This document shows, piece by piece, positions 48,045 to 57,609 of a DNA stretch of 64,000 nucleotides. The notes beneath the pieces were generated by a model. The model ran no database searches. It was not told the origin of the DNA and was given only the letters and a program-made list of their open reading frames with translations. The DNA is taken from positions 434,001-498,000 of the forward strand of contig NZ_CP036275.1 of the NCBI RefSeq assembly GCF_007747795.1, in the 5' to 3' direction. A program made the translations under genes and the position numbers. How positions within the stretch are numbered: position 1 is the first letter of the stretch; each line of letters starts with the position of its first letter. This DNA comes from Maioricimonas rarisocia (GTDB lineage Bacteria > Planctomycetota > Planctomycetia > Planctomycetales > Planctomycetaceae).

Positions 48045-49109
48045 TCAGACATCCCGGTCGCCGACGGTCACATACCATGCGTCCTCGTCCAGAACGACCT
48101 CGCGAAGCGGGCTGTCGTCAGGGACAAACGCAAACATGCGGGACGTTTCGAGACGGGGGCGAAAGCCCAATCTGCGGCACTCGGCCAGGACCGGGTTCTG
48201 CTCGAGGGCGGTGAAACTCAGGGAACGCAGGCCGGTTCGTCTTGCTTCCTGGACCATTTCCGAAAGCAGTGAGCCTGCAAGGTGCGCGTCGTGCCCGGGA
48301 AAGATGTCCTTGATGTGGGCCGTTCCGTCTCGAATCGTGTAGATGAGAAAACCGGCCAGCTCGTCGTCCCGATATGCGAGTACGGTCTGTGACCGGTAGA
48401 GTGGGTTCGTTCCGTATCGCCAGTTGAGGTAGGCCGCATCGCGGACTCCGACGACCGGGTAGTGGTGAGACTGGCCCGCGAACAACTGGTCAAAGCGTTC
48501 GTCGAAGTGTGCTTCCGACTGATGCAGCATCCGGTAGCTGTCCGAGGGGACGATTCTTCGGTCTGCAATCCGGAGCAGCACGTCTGCCACCCACGCCGCT
48601 GGCCGTGCTGCAAATCGCGGCAGCCGTTCTTCGAAGATCGGTTGACTGCAGGTGACTTTCGCCAGTCTCCGCATGGTTCCGACCGACCAGTGTCCAGCCC
48701 GGGCATGGGCGTTGGCAGCCCGGTCGTTCGGGTGGCCGTAAAGCAGGTCGGCCCGTCCGTTCTCAATGGCCCGGCGGGCCTGCTTGCGAAGCGCCGAGGC
48801 GATCCCGCGGCGACGGTACGCTTCCAGGACCGACAGATCACTGCAGTTCCAGCACCGCACCTCAGTTCTATCTACCAGAAGGCGGCGGGGCAGGACGGCC
48901 GCCATGCCGGCGATGTTTCGGGTGCCGCCCTCGTAAGCGACCCAGATCGTAGCTGGCCCATCCGGATTGTCGCGATACAGCCAGTCCAGACGCGCACGGT
49001 GGATGGAATGCCGGCGGGTTTCATTGAGGGCGTACACTGCCGCTTCGATTCCGACTTCGAGCGGTTCTTCGACGATGTCGAAGCCGAGATCGATCGATGC
49101 GGTGTTCAT
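48045..49109 (-). CDS. GNAT-family N-acetyltransferase
   Basis: Protein of 354 residues from ATG 49109; an in-frame TTG at 49154 is less likely. The first half has the GNAT acetyl-CoA loop around SVLEAYRRRGIASALRKQ (Arg/Gly-x-Gly-x-Ala type). The second half has a second GNAT-like fold (ELAGFLIYTI and LLSEMVQEARRTGLRSLS), so this may be a tandem GNAT of Eis-like design. It may acylate an amino sugar of the polymer made by the cluster. It stands alone between two gaps of 769 and 236 bases. Confidence 0.75.
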   Translation of the reverse strand: MNTASIDLGFDIVEEPLEVGIEAAVYALNETRRHSIHRARLDWLYRDNPDGPATIWVAYEGGTRNIAGMAAVLPRRLLVDRTEVRCWNCSDLSVLEAYRRRGIASALRKQARRAIENGRADLLYGHPNDRAANAHARAGHWSVGTMRRLAKVTCSQPIFEERLPRFAARPAAWVADVLLRIADRRIVPSDSYRMLHQSEAHFDERFDQLFAGQSHHYPVVGVRDAAYLNWRYGTNPLYRSQTVLAYRDDELAGFLIYTIRDGTAHIKDIFPGHDAHLAGSLLSEMVQEARRTGLRSLSFTALEQNPVLAECRRLGFRPRLETSRMFAFVPDDSPLREVVLDEDAWYVTVGDRDV

Positions 49110-49345
49110 TTCGGCGGCGATGACGTTCTTCACCTCTGAGCTCACAGGCCGCAATGGACCAGGCCGTCATCAATGCGTGTTGTCGTCAGATGTTTGTGGC
49201 GTTGCATTGCGAAGCAGAGCAGCGTTACGGGTGACGGTCCGACCATACTATCCACTACCCGACTTGCCGCGTTTTGAGTCTCGGGGAAACCCCTCTCCCG
49301 CTACCGGAATTCGGCAGGAGGTCCATTCGCTTCGTGACGGCGAGT

Positions 49346-50983
49346 TTACTTCGAACTCGTGGGAGGCGAGATCGATGTCGTTCGCGGGGGATGCGCCGGC
49401 AGGCTTTCGGTAGATTCTGTTCGCGTCCTGGCGTGCAGGGATTCTGCCGCTGCATCTTCGACAGGGCAGGTAAGCAGTACGAGATTCTTGCTGCTGAACG
49501 CGGTCTCGCAGCCCAGACCGGTCAGGTTCTCGACCAGTGCGGGATCGTATCCCCAGATCAGGATCGCGTCGTAGTACCGCAGCAGGCCATCCAGTTCTGC
49601 GACTTCGAAACCATCCTGGTATTTGGGAAGTGTCGAATCGTCCGGGTAAACGCGATAGCGGACCGGGACAAGTGTGTTGTAAATCGCGGCACCGGTACCG
49701 TTCACGCCACCTCGGGAGATGTGATAGTACTCGTAGGCACGTGTAAGGGGACGGACCTGGCCGACCTGCGGATTCACTGAGTTGATCGGCAACAGGCGTG
49801 AATTCCGCGGCAGATAGGGGATCGCGGCGGTGTACTCGTCGAGCATGCCGTTCATCGTTCGTACTTCGCCGAACATCAGGACGGAAATGAGGATCGTCGA
49901 GACGGCACAGCTGCCGATGTACCAACGCTGCAGCCTCGGTCGGCTGGTCGTGGCCAGATGATGCCCCACCGCGGCCAGGGACAGCCCGACAATGAACGGA
50001 ACGAGTCGCACGTTCACGTAGTGCCAATTGAGAAACTTCCACGGCAGAAAGAAGTAGCAGATGCCCAGGATGCACGTCAGCGAGAGCCACGGACGGGACA
50101 GCAGTGCATCCCAGATCGGGCGGTCGGACCTGAACGCGCGATACATCGCCACGCCGAGCAGGCCGATGACCCAAAGCGAGCAGGCAGCGCCGATGAGGTA
50201 GACCGGAATGGACGTCGTGTAGAAGTACTTTCGGAAGAAGTATTCGATTGCGGTGTGGGGGGCGAGCCAGACGCGTTCGGTCGTATCGACCCACGTGTTG
50301 ATCTGCGAGTTCAACCACACGAATTCGAGCATCATCAGCCAGCCGGGCCAGGTGAAGCGTATCGCGGTGCCGGTCGAGTACCAGAAGCGTCTTGTCGTAC
50401 ACAACAGGTACCAGCCCATGCTGGCGGCCAGAATTCCGAATGTGAACAGGTGGGAAAGGTACGTCAGGCTGACGAGGACGAGCGTGACGACGTAGCGGAC
50501 GCCGGAGGGGCGATCAAGTGCTCGCAGCCAGCATCCAAGTGTCGCGAAGTACAACGGTATCGACAGGCTGAAATTGTGATAGCCGCGGTAGAAGCAATAG
50601 GTATGGATCATCAGGAAGCTGAAGAATCCCAGCCACCGCTGCTTCGGCGCTGCAGCTCCGAGGAAGTAGAAGATCGAGAGTGGCAGGCCGATCACGTAGA
50701 CACTCAAGGCGAGTTTCTGGGCCCAGAGGGTCGGAACGATGACCGCGAAAGCTGAAACGAGAACGGTATGCAGAATATGGGGGATCGCATGCAGATTCGC
50801 TGCGTAGTGTTGTGAGTAATCGTAGGCCGGGTCGAACAGATGCGTCAGCATGTGTCCGGCCAGCAGGTACCAGGGGCCATTCTGCGACGGGAAGTATGTC
50901 GCAGCGAAAACCGGGGCCAGCGAAATGGCGGTGAGGGACACTGCGAGCGAGACGTGCACGACTCGGGCGCTCAACCGGTGCAT
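49346..50983 (-). CDS. Multi-pass membrane protein, GT-C-like or polymerase-like
   Basis: Protein of 545 residues with about 10-12 hydrophobic segments, a long final periplasmic or cytoplasmic domain of about 170 residues, and a Thr/Ser/Pro tail. There is no DxD or O-antigen ligase motif that I can be sure of. Size and layout fit a GT-C-type glycosyltransferase or a repeat-unit polymerase. Its ATG overlaps the methyltransferase stop in TGATG, suggesting coupled translation. In this locus a polymerase would otherwise be missing, so that role is plausible but unproven. Confidence 0.6.
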   Translation of the reverse strand: MHRLSARVVHVSLAVSLTAISLAPVFAATYFPSQNGPWYLLAGHMLTHLFDPAYDYSQHYAANLHAIPHILHTVLVSAFAVIVPTLWAQKLALSVYVIGLPLSIFYFLGAAAPKQRWLGFFSFLMIHTYCFYRGYHNFSLSIPLYFATLGCWLRALDRPSGVRYVVTLVLVSLTYLSHLFTFGILAASMGWYLLCTTRRFWYSTGTAIRFTWPGWLMMLEFVWLNSQINTWVDTTERVWLAPHTAIEYFFRKYFYTTSIPVYLIGAACSLWVIGLLGVAMYRAFRSDRPIWDALLSRPWLSLTCILGICYFFLPWKFLNWHYVNVRLVPFIVGLSLAAVGHHLATTSRPRLQRWYIGSCAVSTILISVLMFGEVRTMNGMLDEYTAAIPYLPRNSRLLPINSVNPQVGQVRPLTRAYEYYHISRGGVNGTGAAIYNTLVPVRYRVYPDDSTLPKYQDGFEVAELDGLLRYYDAILIWGYDPALVENLTGLGCETAFSSKNLVLLTCPVEDAAAESLHARTRTESTESLPAHPPRTTSISPPTSSK

Positions 50984-51903
50984 CAGGGTTTCCTCGCAAG
51001 AGCAGTGATCTGGGCTTCACGCCCGGTAACCGAAGCCATCCAGTAGATACTCGAGAGGGAGAGGCGTTCCAGCCAGTTCAGATTGATCTTCTCGATCGGG
51101 TACTCCATTTTGGAGAGTGCGATATCGACGAACCCGATGTCCCGCATGCTTTGTGCGAGGGTCTTGTCGGTGAAGTACGCGAAGTTCTTGTCGATGAAGA
51201 CACGGCGCACCGGGTATTCGACCTTGCCGAACGTGCTGCGGTAGATCGCGTTGGCGAGACCGGCGACGAGGCAGTCGAAGTTGTCCGTCGTCAGCAGAAC
51301 GTGTCCGCCCGGCTTCAACAGCTCGAAGGCACGCGCGAGGTCACGCAATGGATGCGCGACGTGTTCGATCGAGTCCCAGAACGTGATCAGGTCGAAGGAG
51401 CTCTCGGGCAGGTCCGCTTCATGGAGGTGTCCGACCGTCATTCTGATGTCATGCACGCGTCGAATGTGCTCGGCACCGAACTCGCTGATGTCGAGCCCTT
51501 CTGCATCCCATCCCCGCTCCCGGGCAATCCGCAGGAACGTGCCCAGACCGGGGCCAACATCGAGCAGGCGACCCGTTCCGCTCTTCTCTTCGATGTCGAT
51601 GAGATGCTTCTCGAAGATCTCGAAGCTGGGATCCTTACGGTAATCTTCGGCGTGGGAGGCAAATGCCGCTTCGTGGTGTTCGAGAAAGTAGTGCTCGTTG
51701 AAGAGTCCGTCCTCGCCGCCGCCGCCGGAAAACGTCGCGTTGTAATCGAGCTGGCAGCCATTGCAATGGTTGATCTCGTAGTCCCGCAGCCGAAACCGGA
51801 CGCTGACCGATGTCGAGCCGCACAGGGGGCATTGGCTTTGAGGCGACCGGCTGGCGGTGCTGGTCGCTGAATCTTTGGGAGGAGCTGTGTCGTTTGCGTG
51901 CAT
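50983..51903 (-). CDS. SAM-dependent methyltransferase with N-terminal zinc ribbon
   Basis: Protein of 306 residues. Near residue 25 it has CPLCGS and, 25 residues later, CNGCQLDYN, a four-Cys zinc ribbon. The SAM site LLDVGPGLGTFLRIARERGW follows at about residue 115, then FDLITFWDSIEHVAHP. The layout matches class I methyltransferases of sugar loci that methylate glycan residues or lipid-linked intermediates. It is translationally coupled to the membrane protein gene downstream. Confidence 0.87.
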   Translation of the reverse strand: MHANDTAPPKDSATSTASRSPQSQCPLCGSTSVSVRFRLRDYEINHCNGCQLDYNATFSGGGGEDGLFNEHYFLEHHEAAFASHAEDYRKDPSFEIFEKHLIDIEEKSGTGRLLDVGPGLGTFLRIARERGWDAEGLDISEFGAEHIRRVHDIRMTVGHLHEADLPESSFDLITFWDSIEHVAHPLRDLARAFELLKPGGHVLLTTDNFDCLVAGLANAIYRSTFGKVEYPVRRVFIDKNFAYFTDKTLAQSMRDIGFVDIALSKMEYPIEKINLNWLERLSLSSIYWMASVTGREAQITALARKP

Positions 51904-51994
51904 GGCTCAGTCTACGTGGACGATTGGAGATGGAGGCGCGAGAAGGACGCGATTTCAAGGACTGATCTGGTGGATCTCAGGTCAGTGCCGCGCG

Positions 51995-52915
51995 TCACTC
52001 ACAAGTAAGCGAACGCGAGTTCGACCTGCGTGGTGAAGAACCGAGGTCCGCAATACGTGTCGTGGTGATTCCGTAACGTTCGCACCCGGATGCAATCTGT
52101 GGCGAAGAGAGCGCCTCCAGTTCCTTCTTTCGCCACGCCGAGCCCAGAAACACTCTGTCCGCTTCGCTGCACTCGACGACCTCATCCGGCGTCAGGCCGT
52201 AACCGGGATGGGTGTTGATTTCCGTGACGCCTGGCGGCAGTGACGCGAGGATCCGGCTGAGGGCGGACGCGTCGAGGCGGCCGCTCTCGAAGACACCGAT
52301 GTAGTTGACGCGTGAGCCGATGTCGGGACCCGATGCGGCGTCGAACAGGCCGCACATGCGAAGGACAACCGCTTTGGGCAGGCCAGCCGTGAGTGCGCTC
52401 AAGGTGGCCGGAAATGCTGCCCACCGTTCGTTCGAAACTCTCATCACCAGGTTGTGGTCCCGGGCGATCCTGGCAACCAGCTGGCGGACGCCCGGCAACA
52501 TGTGGACGTGCTGGTGGCCGTCGATATGGTCGAGCAGAATGCCTGCACCGAGAATCCGTTCAAACTGGGCCGTCAGTTCGCGTTCAATCTGGCTGAGGAC
52601 TTCGCGTCGACGCTTCGACAGGAGCAGTCGCAACAATCCTGTGAAGCCGTGGCAAAACATGCCACGTTCGTCCACCAGCAGCGGGACATCGGCCGGGTCC
52701 GAACATGGCCGTCCACTCGTCAGGCACAAATGGGCCCCGACGCCGAGTTCCGGAGTTTCCGGAAGCACAGCGGTGACGGCGTGTCCGAACGCCGGCATGT
52801 TGGCCATCAGGCTCGCACTGGTGACGATGCCGTTCCTGTGCGCATCCCGAATGGCCAGGTTCACCGATTCGGCGATGCCCAGGTCATCGGCGGTTACGAT
52901 CAGGCTGCGCGTCAC
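51995..52915 (-). CDS. ChbG/HpnK-type carbohydrate deacetylase
   Basis: Protein of 306 residues from GTG 52915. It opens RSLIVTADDLGIAESVNLAI, with the Asp-Asp metal site of the YdjC/ChbG/HpnK family, and contains DHIDGHQHVHMLPGV (metal His pair) and EINTHPGYG. These enzymes remove N- or O-acetyl groups from sugars; HpnK acts in hopanoid maturation and ChbG on chitooligosaccharide. In this locus a glycan intermediate is the likely substrate. Its start overlaps the GT2 stop (GTGA). Confidence 0.87.
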   Translation of the reverse strand: MTRSLIVTADDLGIAESVNLAIRDAHRNGIVTSASLMANMPAFGHAVTAVLPETPELGVGAHLCLTSGRPCSDPADVPLLVDERGMFCHGFTGLLRLLLSKRRREVLSQIERELTAQFERILGAGILLDHIDGHQHVHMLPGVRQLVARIARDHNLVMRVSNERWAAFPATLSALTAGLPKAVVLRMCGLFDAASGPDIGSRVNYIGVFESGRLDASALSRILASLPPGVTEINTHPGYGLTPDEVVECSEADRVFLGSAWRKKELEALSSPQIASGCERYGITTTRIADLGSSPRRSNSRSLTCE

Positions 52916-53919
52916 TTTGGTGCCGTTCTCACGATACGGCGTTCAGTCCGTTGGGCGTTGCCGTCCGCTTCGTGGTGGAGGGATCTGCGTTCGAAACCGA
53001 GCCGCTGCTGCGTGATGTACAGCGGTCTCCCCTTGACTTCGGTATAGATTCGGCTGACGTACTCTCCGAGGATTCCCAGAGCGATCAACTGGACGCCGCC
53101 CAGAAACAGGACGATGACGAGCAGCGAGGTCCAACCGGGCACGGCCTGATTCGTGAACAGCCGCAGGTAAACCGCCCACAATCCGTAAGGGATCCACGCG
53201 GATGCGGCCAGTACGCCGAGGTAGCCGGACAATCGCAATGGGACTGCCGAGAAACTGGCAATTCCGTTCATCGCCAGTTGCATCATCTTGCGAATGGAGT
53301 ACTTCGACTGACCGGAGTGCCGGGAGGCAGCCCGATAGCGGATCCCGATCTGGTTAAACCCGAGCCAGCCAACCATCCCGCGAAGGAACCGGGATCGTTC
53401 CGGCATGGCGGTGAGAACCTGGACGACGGCGCGGTCCATGAGGCGGAAATCGGCCGCCCCCGGGATGACCGGAGTGTCCGAGATCCAGTTGATGAAACGA
53501 TAGAAGGCAGACGAAAACCATCGTTTCAACAAGCCGGTCTCGGCATCGTCCTCGCGAATCGTGTAGACGACCTGATATCCGGCCCGCCACTGCTCGATCA
53601 TCTGCGGGATCATCGACGGTGGGTGTTGCAGATCCGCGTCCATGCAGATGACCGCGTCGCCGGACGATGCTTCGATGCCGGCACTAACGGCACTCTGGTG
53701 ACCGAAGTTCCGCGAAAAAGCGATGACGCGAACCTCGTCGTACTCTTCGTGGAGTTCACGGAGGATCGCCAGCGAATTGTCCGAACTGCCGTCGTCGACG
53801 AAGATCAACTCGAAGCCCATGTCCAGACCCGCCATCTGCTCGCGGACAGCATGGTACATCGGGCGGACGTTCCCCTCTTCGTTGAAGACCGGAACCACAA
53901 TGGAGACTTCAGGGCTCAT
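52912..53919 (-). CDS. GT2 polyprenol-phosphate glycosyltransferase (GtrB/DPM1 type)
   Basis: Protein of 335 residues from ATG 53919. The GT-A fold has VSIVVPVFNEEGNV, LIFVDDGSSDNSL, CMDADLQHPP and SRHSGQSKYSIRKMM. Two C-terminal membrane segments follow, as in GtrB and DPM1-like enzymes, which load a sugar on undecaprenyl phosphate for use outside the membrane. The frame extends to 54054 but the extension is Arg/Cys-rich and unlikely. Translation is coupled to the deacetylase downstream. Confidence 0.9.
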   Translation of the reverse strand: MSPEVSIVVPVFNEEGNVRPMYHAVREQMAGLDMGFELIFVDDGSSDNSLAILRELHEEYDEVRVIAFSRNFGHQSAVSAGIEASSGDAVICMDADLQHPPSMIPQMIEQWRAGYQVVYTIREDDAETGLLKRWFSSAFYRFINWISDTPVIPGAADFRLMDRAVVQVLTAMPERSRFLRGMVGWLGFNQIGIRYRAASRHSGQSKYSIRKMMQLAMNGIASFSAVPLRLSGYLGVLAASAWIPYGLWAVYLRLFTNQAVPGWTSLLVIVLFLGGVQLIALGILGEYVSRIYTEVKGRPLYITQQRLGFERRSLHHEADGNAQRTERRIVRTAPK

Positions 53920-54019
53920 TGTCACGAGGGCCTCGACGATTGTCTGAAGAGTGAAGGACGAAGGGCAGTGAGTCTGCCGGTAGGCAATGACCGGTGTGTC
54001 CGGTTGGCTCGAACGACGT

Positions 54020-55012
54020 TCAGGCCGCTGCCGCCGGCAACACTTTTTCCGCAAAACCCGTCAACGTCTGTGACGTCCACGTACATCGGACGCAGCAGTA
54101 CTCGAAGATCCGGTCCAGCGTTCCCAGGAACCGATCCAGGTCGTTGCGGTTGCTGACGTACGGGGACATGCCCGGCAACAGCGACGAACTGTGAAACATC
54201 AGCACCATCACCGGGGCCCTGTTCCTCACGTAGGCGTCGGCTAACTGAATCAATCTGCCCGCGTCCGACTGTTCGGGACTGAACTTGATGCGCCTCACGA
54301 GCCCCAGTCGGTCGAGAATTCCTTCCAGCCGCAGCTTCTTCAGGATTCCGCGGCGGAGACGTTCCTGTAACCGCTGAGTCCGGGCAAAACGGTGACAGTT
54401 GAATCCCACCGAGACCGGGACTTCAAGCAACGCTCCATCGTCGGCGGGGATCCGCAGGTCGTCGTTGCCGATGCGATACGGCTCGTACAGGGCGGTGCGG
54501 AAGTCCGGACCTCCCTGGGGAGAGTAATCCGTAAAAGGAATCACACTGGAATCGACGACGTAACCAAGCTCCTGCAGCAGCCGTGCTCCGGTGATGTCCA
54601 GCCCGTAACGTCCGGCCCGAAAGGAGGTTGGACGGCGGCCGAACCGCTCCTCGATGGCATCGGTCAGCCAGCGAAGCTTGTCCCGCTGTTCGGCTTCGGG
54701 AAGGTTACACATGTAGGTCCGCCGCGGCTCGATCGCCTGGCCATCCAGGGGAGGGCAACACCACGGATGCAGGTGAGCACCGATCTCGGCACGGCCACTC
54801 TCGTGAATCTCCTGCAGCACGCCGGCCGCCCGCTCGTCCTCGATGACCGGTGTGTCGACCAGATATGTTGGCTGGATGCCGTAGCGGTCACATACCTCCT
54901 GGAACAGGGGGACGCTCTGAATGTTCTCGACGGTATTCTCCGTCGCACGGTAGCGACCGCCCCAGAGCCCTTCTTCTTCGGTGTCGACGGTGACGATCAG
55001 GACCGGTTTCAT
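54020..55012 (-). CDS. Polysaccharide deacetylase (NodB type)
   Basis: Protein of 330 residues. It opens VLIVTVDTEEEG, which has the NodB Asp pair (TVDTE), and carries IGAHLHPWCCPP, the His metal site, with SFRAGRYGLD as the next conserved motif. NodB-homology enzymes remove acetyl groups from polysaccharides. It shares an ATGA overlap with the sugar dehydrogenase gene, and the GT2 gene follows after 100 bases. Together with the ChbG-type gene, two different deacetylase families lie in one locus. Confidence 0.85.
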   Translation of the reverse strand: MKPVLIVTVDTEEEGLWGGRYRATENTVENIQSVPLFQEVCDRYGIQPTYLVDTPVIEDERAAGVLQEIHESGRAEIGAHLHPWCCPPLDGQAIEPRRTYMCNLPEAEQRDKLRWLTDAIEERFGRRPTSFRAGRYGLDITGARLLQELGYVVDSSVIPFTDYSPQGGPDFRTALYEPYRIGNDDLRIPADDGALLEVPVSVGFNCHRFARTQRLQERLRRGILKKLRLEGILDRLGLVRRIKFSPEQSDAGRLIQLADAYVRNRAPVMVLMFHSSSLLPGMSPYVSNRNDLDRFLGTLDRIFEYCCVRCTWTSQTLTGFAEKVLPAAAA

Positions 55013-56310
55013 GTGACTGGGGCCGCCTCATGGACCGTCACAACCAGGTCGCGACGCAGGTCAACAACATCGCCGCCGCAGTGGCTGCTCCAGTCGAATC
55101 CGTCAGCGACGTTGGTTCCCAGGACGACAAGTTCGGCGTGCTGACAGAGTTCTTCCGGCGTATCCACCATCAGTTCCGCAAAGTGCGGGAGATGCTGCTC
55201 AACATAGGTCCGGTTGCTTCCCAGCAGGCGGGAAACCTGAACGCCCGGATCGTAGATCCGCAGGTCGTAGCCCCGACCGTACAGGTGTTCGGCGATTTTG
55301 ACGAGCGGGCTTTCGCGCAGGTCATCGGTGTTCGCCTTGAAGCTCAGCCCAACCAGGCCGATCTTGCGATGTCCCGATTGCTCGACCATCTGGGCTCCGC
55401 GCACGAGATGGGCTTCGTTCGACGGCAGCAGCGACGAGAGAAGCGGGCTGGCCACGGCTTCACGCTGTGCGAAACGGGTCAACGCCCGAACGTCCTTGGG
55501 CAGGCACGATCCGCCAAAGGCGAATCCCGGCCGCAGGTATGCCGGCGAGACGTTCAACTGCGTATCGAGGCAGGCGATTCGCATCACCTCCTGTCCGTCC
55601 GCTCCCAGAGCGCGGGCGAGTGTCCCGATCTCGTTGGCAAAGGCGACCTTGGCGGCGTGGTAGGCGTTGCAGGTGTACTTGACCAGTGCCGCCGTACGTG
55701 TGTCGGTAACGATCCGCGGTGCGTCGATGCGGCTGTACAGTTCCAGGACGGCTTCGGCCTGCCATTCCTCCTCGGCGCCGACGACCACGAAGGGAGGGCG
55801 ATCGTAGTCGCGAATGGCCGTCGTCTCGCGCAGGAACTCGGGATTGTTGCAGAGCCGGACGCGGTCACCCAGCGGCCCGCCCAGCGATTTCTCGAGAATC
55901 GGACGCAGCGTGTCCTCGAGCACGCCCGGCAGCAGCGTCGAGCGAAGCACGATGGTGTATTCGCGATCGCTCTCAGCGAGTGCCTGGCCGATGCTGGCGA
56001 TGACCCGCTCGACGGCATTGGTGTCGATGCTTCCATCGACAGCAGACGGAGTCCCCACCGCGATGAGTGCGATGTCGGAGTTGGCCACGGCCTCGTTGAT
56101 GTCGGTCGTCGCGACCAGACGACCTTCGTCGGTGACCTGTTTCAGCAGATCGTCGAGACCCGGTTCGGAGACCGGTGCCATGCCGCTGGCCAGCGAGGCG
56201 ACCTTGCGTTCGTCGATGTCGACACCGATCACCTGGTGTCCGTCACGACAGAGGCAGGCGGCGGTCACGCAGCCAACATATCCCATTCCACAAACGGCGA
56301 CACGCGACAC
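55009..56310 (-). CDS. GDP-mannose/UDP-glucose 6-dehydrogenase, AlgD-like
   Basis: Protein of 433 residues from GTG 56310, the standard length. It has a Rossmann start VAVCGMGYVGCVTAA, VGTPSAVDGSID, NPEFLRETTAI, YTCNAYHAAKVAFANEIG and the active-site cysteine in FAFGGSCLPKDVRAL. The long match around those last two motifs is closest in my memory to AlgD. It oxidises a nucleotide hexose to the uronic acid with NAD, so the polymer probably contains acidic sugars. GAGGAG stands 6 bases before the GTG. The frame to 56472 has an unlikely leader. Confidence 0.88.
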   Translation of the reverse strand: MSRVAVCGMGYVGCVTAACLCRDGHQVIGVDIDERKVASLASGMAPVSEPGLDDLLKQVTDEGRLVATTDINEAVANSDIALIAVGTPSAVDGSIDTNAVERVIASIGQALAESDREYTIVLRSTLLPGVLEDTLRPILEKSLGGPLGDRVRLCNNPEFLRETTAIRDYDRPPFVVVGAEEEWQAEAVLELYSRIDAPRIVTDTRTAALVKYTCNAYHAAKVAFANEIGTLARALGADGQEVMRIACLDTQLNVSPAYLRPGFAFGGSCLPKDVRALTRFAQREAVASPLLSSLLPSNEAHLVRGAQMVEQSGHRKIGLVGLSFKANTDDLRESPLVKIAEHLYGRGYDLRIYDPGVQVSRLLGSNRTYVEQHLPHFAELMVDTPEELCQHAELVVLGTNVADGFDWSSHCGGDVVDLRRDLVVTVHEAAPVT

Positions 56311-56316
56311 ACTGAA

Positions 56317-56322
56317 CTCCTC
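56317..56322 (-). promoter_or_regulatory. Ribosome binding site GAGGAG
   Basis: It stands 6 bases before GTG 56310 and fixes the start of the sugar dehydrogenase. Confidence 0.65.
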
Positions 56323-56390
56323 AAGGCTGGGGCAGAGCGTGATTTCGGTTGACGGATTTCCGCACATTGCTGAAGCAGCGCTTGCGGAGC

Positions 56391-57494
56391 CTACGGGATT
56401 TTCGCGATGAACCGGGGTCCAATGAGTCGGGACAGCGGCACGGGCAGACGCTGCCACAGTCGCGTTCCCCACCCGAAGCGTTCCTGGGGTGGTTCGGCGG
56501 CCGCTTTCGCAACGGCATCATCCCGACTCAGATAGTACCAGTACAACGGAACCGCTTCGGAGCCCCACTGCTTCTTGAAACGCCACGGACCCGAATCGAC
56601 CGTGCTGCGTCCGAAGTGGAACCACTGAAAACCGCTGTCGCAGGCGTAACTGAGAATCTGCCAGTACATGCCATGATTGACGCAGAGCCGATTGTACTTT
56701 CGCAGGCTCGAGGCCCACGGGATTTCCAGCCGTTGACCGTTGGCAATCGTCAAACCGCCGCCAACCGGCTCGCTTTCTCCATACACGACAAACAGTCGCA
56801 CATCATCGGAAAAGTTTTCGCAAACCGCATCGAAGAGCTTTCGCGAGTGGGCCGGGCTGCCCAGATCCCGCATGTTGTGCGAGTAGACGCGGTAAAAGTC
56901 ATCCAGCAGTTCGCGGCCGCCGCTTTGAACCGTCAGGCCGCTCTTCTCCGACTTGCGAACCTGGTTGCGGACGCTCGCTTTCAGGGCAGACCAGAGTGTG
57001 TCAGAGTCATCCGGCAACTGCAGCCGCATCAGGACCTTGTCCGTTCGCACGTGCGGCGAAAGGTTGGTTTCGTTCTCCTCCCGCAGATGGGCCCAACTCA
57101 CTTTGCGGGAGGCTGTCAGTTCCATCGCGGCATCGACCAGTGCCTGCCGGGCCTGATCGTCGTCGGCAATGGTGCCGGCGGCGTCGAACCACGGGAGGGA
57201 TGTGAGCTGCTGGCCGAAGATCCGGCTGCGCTGTTCGACGAGCGGCAGGATTCCGACGATTTCTCCGTCCCGAATCGCGGCCAGGCGATGGACCGGCAGC
57301 CGGTACACGCCGTAGACCCGCTCCCACTCGGGGCGATGGTAAAGCGGAGCGTCAGGACGCCGGTTGTACAGGTAGTCGTTCCACGCCGATTCTTCAGGCG
57401 CGCGATGTACTTCGACCGTAGCGAGATCGGTTGTCGGCGGTGAGTGCGCTGCGGTGCCGGTCATGGTGTCACGGGTCTGCAGGGAACTCGACAT
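56391..57494 (-). CDS. FemAB-like transferase of PEP-CTERM type
   Basis: Protein of 367 residues from ATG 57494; the frame runs further upstream but that part is Arg-rich. It has two GNAT-like halves, with the FemAB-type features VRNQVRKSEKSGL and FGRSTVDSGPWRFKKQWGSEAVPLYW. The closing HFGRST..GPWRFKKQWG pattern is what I recall for TIGR03019, the FemAB-related proteins found with exosortase/PEP-CTERM systems. FemAB enzymes add amino acids to peptidoglycan; here the acceptor is unknown, perhaps the exopolysaccharide or a PEP-CTERM protein. Confidence 0.83.
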   Translation of the reverse strand: MSSSLQTRDTMTGTAAHSPPTTDLATVEVHRAPEESAWNDYLYNRRPDAPLYHRPEWERVYGVYRLPVHRLAAIRDGEIVGILPLVEQRSRIFGQQLTSLPWFDAAGTIADDDQARQALVDAAMELTASRKVSWAHLREENETNLSPHVRTDKVLMRLQLPDDSDTLWSALKASVRNQVRKSEKSGLTVQSGGRELLDDFYRVYSHNMRDLGSPAHSRKLFDAVCENFSDDVRLFVVYGESEPVGGGLTIANGQRLEIPWASSLRKYNRLCVNHGMYWQILSYACDSGFQWFHFGRSTVDSGPWRFKKQWGSEAVPLYWYYLSRDDAVAKAAAEPPQERFGWGTRLWQRLPVPLSRLIGPRFIAKIP

Positions 57495-57609
57495 GGGGGG
57501 GGGCCACTCCATTCGGGCGTATTCGACGTTGGAACCAAGTCTTGCCATACGGCGGGATCGATGGCAATGGGGTGCGGCCTGTTTTGCTCGATCTGTCCGC
57601 CGTTGCCGC